Shown here piece by piece: positions 59,454 to 64,000 of a stretch of 64,000 nt of DNA. Numbering within the stretch: the first letter of the stretch is position 1; every line of letters begins with the position of its first letter. A model generated the notes under the pieces. It saw nothing but the letters and a program-made list of their open reading frames with translations. It searched no databases and was not told the DNA's origin. Source of the DNA: Phorcus lineatus (lineage: Eukaryota; Mollusca; Gastropoda; Trochida; Trochidae); NCBI GenBank assembly GCA_921293015.1, contig OV121089.1, positions 40,286,520-40,350,519 on the forward strand. The letters run 5' to 3'. The position numbers and the translations under genes are program-made.

Positions 59454-62400
59454 AGAAAATGGTGATGTTATAAAGTCAAAAACGACGTAATCATGGACAA
59501 GGCATTTGAAGCAACAAATTGATGAAAAAATTGATGAAAAATGGCAACGCATTCTCTTAACTGACGAGAGTAGGTTTAACATGTTCCATGAAGATGCGTT
59601 GTGTCGGATGCGTTTTCCAGAGTTGTGTGAAAAAATGACATTTTTTACCCCTATTGTTTTCGAAAGACAGCAATTTGAATTATTTTCATGAAAAGTAAAA
59701 ATATTTTATAACATCAAAATAATATTTGTTGTCGTTTATCTTATAGAGTCAATTGTGACAACTTTTTTTTTATCTTAAGAGTATGAAATATATTCAAAAC
59801 TTTTAAAAGTCAAGTCACAAAATATAGTAAAACAACACAAGAATGGGATCAGACACATGTGTTTAGAGCAGGCTCGAGTCATGTTTGATATAAGAACAGG
59901 TTTTAAAAGTATTGGTTTCTATGTTGTTACTTTCTACCGACTCATATCGAACTTGGTATTTTGCAATGCAAGAAGAATTGTATATTGTCACCTGTTCAAG
60001 CGCGCCTCCTTTTCCCCGCCTCTCATCAAATTATTACAATGAAATGTCATTAATTATTGTATATATTGAAAGAACTTATTATTTACTTTCCATTCATTTA
60101 TCATTTTCCATTATTCATATCTTTGTTTGCCGACTATGGTCATTACCAATACCAATGTACTTTTCATGACCTTTTTGCCAGTCTTTTATGATGAAGTATC
60201 TATTTGTCAATACCGTTTTTGTTTATATTTCTTTTTTGAGTATTATGTACTTGTAGAGGAGTTTCTCCTCGCTACAATGAACTATTGAGTGTTTCTCCCA
60301 CAGTCAAGGGCCATTTTAGTTTAGTCAAGAAACTCAACTTGCTTTTACCAATCCTGCAGGTGCTGGAATTGATACTATTTTGTAGGTCTTGGAATTAATA
60401 CCAATCTCGAGGTGTTGGAATGGATACCCACGCTGAGGACTTACAATGATGTTTTATTTATGTGCGTTGTGATGGTGGTAGAAAGAGAATCGGCTTCTAT
60501 ACGCTGTTGTTAATTCGCGGTGATTGTTACACCCATGATCTTAGTCGATTTGGTTAGATTCGGCATAAACCTTTTTATACACTCACTACTTCACTTTTCC
60601 TTAGTTTGCTTTTATAATAGAAACTCTTTTATCATTTTACCGGATAAAAGTGTCTCATCTTAGTTCCGATTTTGTTACACCGTGACAATGTGATTGACGC
60701 AAATGAGGTATAGTTTCCAATAGATGACTGTTTTCAATAATATCCTGGAAGACATTTTCTGACAGATGATACGTAAAATGAAAATACGAAGACAATGTGA
60801 ATTATTAATTTTACTTCTGTGTGTTATATACAGAAAAATAGTCTGGAGTGACAGGAAGACTGGACACAAGATAAGCGTATCCAATTATGACGGTTCATAT
60901 ATTCAACGGATTATATCAACGTCAGAACGGCCTTCAGGACTAGCCGTTGACGCAGAGAGTAAGTTTGACAAATGAAACATCTTAGTCAAAGAATATAGAT
61001 AATTCCACTAATAAACTCTTGTTTTGTGTGATATATGGTATCTTTTCCAATATAATACATTTACAAATGAGTTAATAACTCTACATGGCTTGGTCATAGA
61101 ACTATGACTATTGAAAGAACTCCATTTCTTATCAAAAGATGACGTGATCTTCTGGAGCGAGCATTCAACAGGAAGGATCCAGTCTGTTGCAATGGATGGG
61201 TCTAATAGAAGACAAATCCACCAAGATAGACGAAAGAGTATCTACGATATATTTGTGTTAGACGAGATTCTATACTTCACAGCAGTGAATAAACGGTAAG
61301 GGACGTCTATTTAGAGGAAACCTTTGAATCGAAATTTTTATTCAGAAAATCATCCCCGGTTTTTGAGGGCTTTTATTATAAACTAGTTGAGTTTCTATTT
61401 GTTAAGGACATGAACATCAGCAACTACAGTACGTAATGTGTTAATGCTTTTTTTCAGTGTTCATCGAATACCAGTGGAGGGGGGTGAGGCAGAGGAAATA
61501 CCCTCTAAAAGATATATTGAGCATCCTCATGGATTATACGTTATCTCAAATGGTGCGTACAATGAACTGTGTTTTTAGCAAGAGGTTTGTTTGTCATATT
61601 TGCTGTCCATCACATAATATACATCACACTATGAATGTGGAGATATATTCCCATATAATAATGTATCTATTTCAACTTTAAATGAACAACTTCACACTGT
61701 AAAAGGAAGTACCACATAGGTGTACCGTTTAGTCTTGACTTGACCAATGAACATTTTCAGAAAACAAGCTGAAGGTGGAATCCCGCCTTATCCACACTGA
61801 CGACCTCCACAGCGAGCTGGTGTTCCTGTGTAACTTCAGCCAGCACTCCGAGGACGTGTTCTACATCACCAGCTGGTTTGTGGAGGACAAGCTGGTTCTG
61901 AGTAAAGATCCTGAAAAATGGTCCAACGGGAGCATGATTGAGAACCAGGTCCTGACAGAGACACATCTGAGAGAGGCTAACATCACAGCGTACGGCATAC
62001 AGGTGTATAAAAGATAGAAATAAAATAAATCCTTCATCAGAACTGATCACCCTGACTGCACCGCCGCATTAAACGTGTTTACCTAGAATTATATAAAATA
62101 GTTATGGAAAACTATGTTTGGTCCTTCTGATGTCTCCAATAACAAACATTTCATTACCAACATTGCTGTTGTTTTACATAGGACCTTCTCTGGGTACAGT
62201 TTAAGCCCTTTCCTTCATATATGCTATTTATCCCATTTGAAGCGGGAGAGGGATCAGCTGGGAGTGAGGTATTGAGTGATTGAGAAAGGGGTTTAGTTCA
62301 GTCATTCAACAAGTGGATGAGATTCATCAAAAAGAGAGTAAATGGAATCGAGTGAAGTCAGTCAAAACACCTCTCCAACTTTGGTGTCCCCACAAGCAGC

Positions 62401-62975
62401 ATGTAATCATCGTCTTTTATATCTCCTTGGGTTATTGCTGCATCAGAACCACCACATCGTGATATGGTACTGAGTGGAATGGTGGGGATGTTTGGGGTAT
62501 CTTTGTCAGGGTTCGGGGTCTCAAGCATTAGCCAAACATGAATCTAAAATATAGCATCATTTTTACATATCTGTAAAAAAATTTAAATGTATTAAATGTT
62601 GAAAATTAGCCTGATTAACAAATTTGGAATTCAGAAACGTTTTGAACCCTGAATTTCATGGATGCTATAGTTCATTGGCAAAAAATAACAGAAGTTTCAT
62701 AGTTTTAAAATCAACAACTGCTTTAAACAAAAGGCAAAGGGAGTTGCTTTTTAATATTTCATCTATCTAAATGATCATGGCTTTATGACAAATGAGGTTT
62801 GCAATTTAATAATGATCACATATTTGTAATACACATGTTTGCTAAATTATGAATTGTAACATCGTATTCTTCTTTCTCTCCATTCCAGATTTCCTGCAGC
62901 GTTGCTGCCACATACAGAGATGGAGATATTTCCACCCCTGCAGTGAAGTCGAGGAAGAGATTCGTCGGAATCAAG
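37547..62975 (+). CDS. YWTD/VWD/EGF membrane protein copy B, first nine coding exons (runs off window)
   Basis: Exons: 37547-37549 (ATG only), 56677-56734, 57411-57644, 59064-59235, 60834-60958, 61118-61295, 61458-61552, 61761-62002, 62889-62975. Each has exactly the same length and phase as in copy A, and all splice sites are kept. The encoded 398 residues are a signal peptide, a six-bladed YWTD propeller (IYWSQYRP, LFYVDWGNHEI, IVWSDRKTG, VIFWSEHSTG, ILYFTAVN) and the first VWDE-type segment. The next exon, by comparison with A 13078, should begin about 90 bp beyond the window. No stop or frameshift is seen, so it may be functional. Its intron 1 is 19.1 kb, against 2.8 kb in copy A, and contains another gene. 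If transcripts starting at 37.5 kb do not reach 56.7 kb, this copy would lack its start codon. Confidence 0.75.
38202..39690. other. 1.49-kb insertion specific to copy B intron 1
   Basis: Copy A reads continuously across 1470-1485, where copy B has this extra sequence. No terminal inverted repeats were found. A 116-codon open frame (38274-38624) has no recognisable similarity. A tRNA-like stretch near 39480-39510 (GTGGCTTCGAATCATG) resembles a B-box and may mark a SINE. Confidence 0.5.
40006..41125. repeat. Right arm of the large inverted repeat around copy B exon 1
   Basis: Begins CACTGCAAAAATGGTG and has two head-to-tail sets of the AACACAAACC...ATATCTTGTC block (40020 and 40325). Then come 29-bp units and an AT-rich part, and it ends with the reverse complement of the left arm's coding-like stretch (41040-41110). 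Confidence 0.8.
41205..41310. mobile_element. Left-end fragment of the TTAA MITE family
   Basis: TTAAAGAACCACTCCGTGAT and the following 90 bp match the left end of the full MITE at 50236. No right end follows locally. Confidence 0.55.
41590..43590. mobile_element. Non-autonomous TIR element of 2.0 kb
   Basis: A 27-bp end starting TAACCCCTACAGCCCATTAC is matched, with two changes, by the reverse complement ending at 43590. No transposase is seen. It contains two direct repeats (42427-42506 and 42823-42904) around a unit of about 320 bp. Confidence 0.65.
42427..42904. repeat. 320-bp unit flanked by 80-bp direct repeats
   Basis: The flanks (GTGAGAAATAGTATATATAC...CGAGTAGCGCGCGCTAATGA) at 42427-42506 and 42823-42904 are almost identical. 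The inner unit from 42505 recurs without flanks at 44631-44945. Confidence 0.8.
44287..44605. repeat. Cluster of GCCGCA motifs
   Basis: At least a dozen exact or near copies of (T/A)GCCGCA(A/T) in about 320 bp, spaced irregularly, within AT-rich sequence. The cluster also includes TTGCGGCAAAAG on the other strand. No reading frame is convincing. Confidence 0.7.
44631..44945. repeat. Second copy of the 320-bp unit
   Basis: Matches 42505-42827 in the same orientation, starting AGATCTTTGT and including CACCAGATAATATAGAAATT. Short deletions distinguish it. Confidence 0.8.
45840..46440 (+). pseudogene. Non-LTR reverse transcriptase fossil, split by an insertion
   Basis: Broken frames read LKWFESSKSMISIGTKAS, then VTAGVPQR, stop, VLGPPFLF (the GVPQGSVLGPLLF motif), then after a gap of about 260 bp IRLFADNTPFF (the FADDT catalytic box, with the second D changed to N). 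Stops and frameshifts throughout. Confidence 0.65.
45990..46255. mobile_element. Insertion inside the reverse transcriptase fossil
   Basis: Separates the VLGPPFLF and FADNT parts. It begins with a 17-bp inverted repeat (ATTGTCCTCAAAGTCTC at 46004 and its complement ending near 46064) and goes on with four CTATTGGAGG motifs (46094-46235). Family not recognised. Confidence 0.5.
46908..47321 (+). mobile_element. Probable solo LTR, 414 bp
   Basis: Starts TGTAACATAG and ends GTGCTACA, flanked by CCAA at 46904-46907 and 47322-47325. It is far more GC-rich than its surroundings, with AATAAA at about 47248 some 70 bp before the end, as expected at the R/U5 boundary. No internal retroelement genes follow, so it is read as a solo LTR. 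Confidence 0.55.
47330..50235. other. AT-rich intron sequence without gene
   Basis: No supported reading frame. One notable element lies at 48285-48480 (listed separately). The rest looks like ordinary intron or intergenic DNA. Confidence 0.5.
48285..48480. promoter_or_regulatory. Small inverted-repeat element with three CRE-type sites
   Basis: Bounded by CTATTACTCGC and GCGAGTAATAATAG. Inside, TGACGTCA-type sites (two full, one TGACGTCG) occur three times within 45 bp at about 48361-48405, followed by the palindrome TATTACACAATGTGTAATA. It may be a MITE whose ends carry bZIP sites rather than a host enhancer. Confidence 0.4.
50236..50490. mobile_element. Complete 255-bp MITE with TTAA ends
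   Basis: The 19-bp inverted repeats TTAAAGAGCCACTCCGTGA / TCACGGAGTGGCTCTTTAA bound the element. TTAA at each side suggests piggyBac-type target use. It contains a pure TTA microsatellite at 50389-50440. It lies just upstream of the GT14 gene. Confidence 0.75.
50767..52074 (+). CDS. GT14 family beta-1,6-N-acetylglucosaminyltransferase-like protein (core 2/I branching enzyme)
   Basis: An uninterrupted frame of 435 codons. A short cytosolic start is followed by a type II membrane anchor (about residues 18-37, TVLVLATILLILLVGTVLLR), a Cys-containing stem and the GT14 catalytic domain from about residue 120. Family motifs seen: FTLKVHKDF, LYCIHIDTKAD, YYLNLSGQEFPLKTNLE, FYKGSAYGAFTR and WAADTYAPEE, with the usual late cysteines. 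Such Golgi enzymes transfer GlcNAc from UDP-GlcNAc in beta-1,6 linkage to O-glycans or polylactosamine. The length is normal for the family (about 430). An acceptor-like TTTTACTTTCAG ends at 50796, so transcripts may carry an upstream 5' exon and begin translation elsewhere; the ATG at 50767 is then uncertain. It lies inside intron 1 of copy B on the same strand. Confidence 0.85.
   Translation: MTLCFRFYFQIFKPRKNTVLVLATILLILLVGTVLLRSDVCTPTKTKQIVTSFESLNSCNETSASVWKLSCARIIQGDIEYMKSIHLSPQRKTQTCDVPIVCDSAIVRSMTRPVPVAQEELDFPLAFTLKVHKDFLQMAQLLRAIYRPHNLYCIHIDTKADKSMSRRVNELAACLPNVIVLQEINVVYASIGLLMSDVVCMKQHVKSQVKWRYYLNLSGQEFPLKTNLEIVQILKTLKGRNDIESYKYPRKAYHRFQVKYEMFKNTLIKRKDKVKEHFKHNITFYKGSAYGAFTRGFVNFLLTNPISRELITWAADTYAPEELVGSTINSIGGAPGGYNVTAVHGKRQVLSRAVIWKPEKPCFGKFVRSVCVFSYKDLPWLTSAPELIANKFHSDYDHIVLDCLDEWLYNKTMLGVTVNMNWNFYRNMPHSPNRL
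52132..52173 (+). terminator. Polyadenylation signals of the GT14 gene
   Basis: AATAAA at 52132-52137 and again at 52168-52173, 58 and 94 bp after the stop. Well placed for a short 3' UTR. Confidence 0.6.
52180..53640. other. AT-rich stretch without gene
   Basis: Follows the GT14 gene and leads to the minus-strand Tc1 element. No supported frame or repeat family. Confidence 0.5.
53760..54686 (-). pseudogene. Tc1-like transposase, full length but frameshifted
   Basis: Reading on the minus strand from 54686: the paired-type HTH is present (IAIVRLQAAATQRDVATHFS, then SVSRQTISSLWTWF and the GRPR linker RPRSGRPRVT). DESRF-type, FQRDNARPHVARV and SPTENLWDELD segments follow in different frames. 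At least two frameshifts and a stop break it, so it is inactive. It belongs to a third Tc1 lineage in this window. Outer ends probably lie near 53650 and 54900, but TIRs could not be defined. Confidence 0.8.
55295..55352. mobile_element. Right-end fragment of the TTAA MITE family
   Basis: GTTTGGCATATATGACTCCA through CTCACGGAGTGGC matches the right end of the 50236-50490 MITE, with the final TTAA mutated. No left end is adjacent. Confidence 0.55.
57731..58525. mobile_element. Copy B partner of the 838-bp TIR transposon
   Basis: Same ends as at 4810-5647 at the same intron position, about 45 bp shorter through small deletions. Its terminal repeats carry separate point changes. Confidence 0.7.
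59381..59452. repeat. AT microsatellite in copy B intron 4
   Basis: About 70 bp of TA repeats with one CA interruption. Absent from the matching copy A position. Confidence 0.95.
59537..59640 (+). pseudogene. Internally deleted remnant of the same Tc1 fossil in copy B intron 4
   Basis: The TDESRF-encoding stretch matches A 6864-6925. It then jumps to sequence matching A 7493 onward (GCGTTTTCC), so about 570 bp have been lost here after the duplication. Confidence 0.65.
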
Positions 62976-64000
62976 GTCTTCACTTCCTTAATACAATAAG
63001 CTTAATTTAAACATGGGTACACATATAGGCTTTATTCATTGGCCCTGTAGTTGGTCACACATGCTTCAGTGCTTCAGTGTCGAGTTCCTTGGGCGTTGGC
63101 TTATTTCCCGGATGATAAATAAATCAAATAACATCATCACAGCTCAACCATTTCCATTTACTTCCATAGTTATCACAAAAGTTCGGACAAGATAGTGTAC
63201 GAGGTCAAATCAAAATTCTCACATACAAAAAAACAAAGAAAATAACTCATTCAAAGGTCGTAAAAGCGGGTTTTAAAAAATTACACCTGACTTTCATCTG
63301 TGGTTCCAAATCAATACAGCCAACATATGCATAAACATTATGTGTGGGATGAAAGCAGCACTTCCTACTATAAACGTAATCCAGTAATAAATATGGTCAT
63401 GAAAGATTTGTGTTTTAAAATAAATGCGCCCTATGATTCGTCTTGAGAACAGTTGAAGACGAGCTACTGCATGGGTCAGTGAGAAGAATTTAAATTTGTA
63501 GTGAAGGAATGAAACAACTGCAAAAAAAGAAGAAGAACCCTTGGGCAATTACATATTTATTTATATATGATCACAGATGCACACTTCAATATTGAGGGTG
63601 AGCATTTTGAATCTATTATCAATAGAGTCGAAGTTTCAAAATAGTTGGGTGAGAGAATGTAATAGATAACAATGGGGGTTTCTGGATCACAGTTAAGGGT
63701 ACGTTAGCAATATCCATAACACAAAAAGTGCAAGGTATTTTTGTGTTATGGATAATGGTAAAATAACGCTTCGGTTTCCGTTTGTCCAGACCCTCCACCA
63801 TTTCATACTATTGATCTACTCATATATGTTACAAGACAAGAAGATCTTGTCACTAGAAATATTGTTGAAATTATGAAAAATCACAAACAACCAAACACAT
63901 CATCTATATATATATAGTGTTCCACATCGTTAAAGTTGTAGAAAAAACTGTTAACTTAATTATGATCATATTCATCAAAACGTCAAAAAAATTAAACTTT

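Larger units (their letters stand above)
36925..64000. repeat. Segmental duplication, copy B part, with a 15.6-kb foreign stretch
   Basis: 36925-38200 and 39690-40010 match A 150-1795; 55630-64000 matches A 2520-12989. Two foreign stretches interrupt it: about 38202-39690 and 40010-55630. Left of 36925 the match stops at a transposon-like end. Confidence 0.85.

Overview
This window is animal nuclear DNA: AT-rich, intron-rich and full of DNA transposons. The gene set is a YWTD/von Willebrand D/EGF membrane protein, a single-exon GT14 glycosyltransferase, a PAN-Sushi-GON secreted protein and a GH1 fragment, mixed with Tc1, Ginger-like, hAT-like and foldback elements. That mix suggests a lophotrochozoan, most likely a mollusc. 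The species assignment is inference; no species-specific marker was seen.

The main gene (copy A, + strand, 799-22206) can be assembled from 23 coding exons. All intron phases agree, and the spliced length is 3486 nt (1161 residues plus stop). It encodes a signal peptide, a six-bladed YWTD (LDLR class B) propeller, a beta-rich region of the VWDE type, a VWD domain, a polybasic furin-like site, one EGF domain, a TIG-like region, one transmembrane helix and a short tail. A second copy (copy B, + strand) starts at 37547 and runs off the right edge after its ninth coding exon. It is part of a segmental duplication in which A 150-13000 corresponds to B 36925-64000.

The two copies have since diverged by transposition. 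Copy A gained a 1.25-kb Ginger-like element with about 190-bp inverted ends and a TATA target duplication, 8 bp after the exon 8 donor. Copy B intron 1 grew to 19 kb. It holds a block containing exon 1 between inverted repeats of about 1 kb, a 2.0-kb TIR element, a LINE reverse-transcriptase fossil, a probable solo LTR, TTAA-flanked MITEs, a broken Tc1 element on the minus strand and a complete GT14 beta-1,6-GlcNAc-transferase-like gene (50767-52074, +).

Between the copies (22.2-36.9 kb) lie a Tc1 transposase fossil, a GA/CAGA microsatellite, a 63-bp satellite, three in-phase exons of a truncated GH1 glycosidase, a minus-strand PAN-EGF-Sushi-GON gene with a partial second copy, a satellite of alternating 109/115-bp units, two strong hairpins and a LINE tail. 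Much of 28.9-30.7, 32.7-34.1, 47.3-50.2 and 52.2-53.6 kb shows no coding signal I can support.
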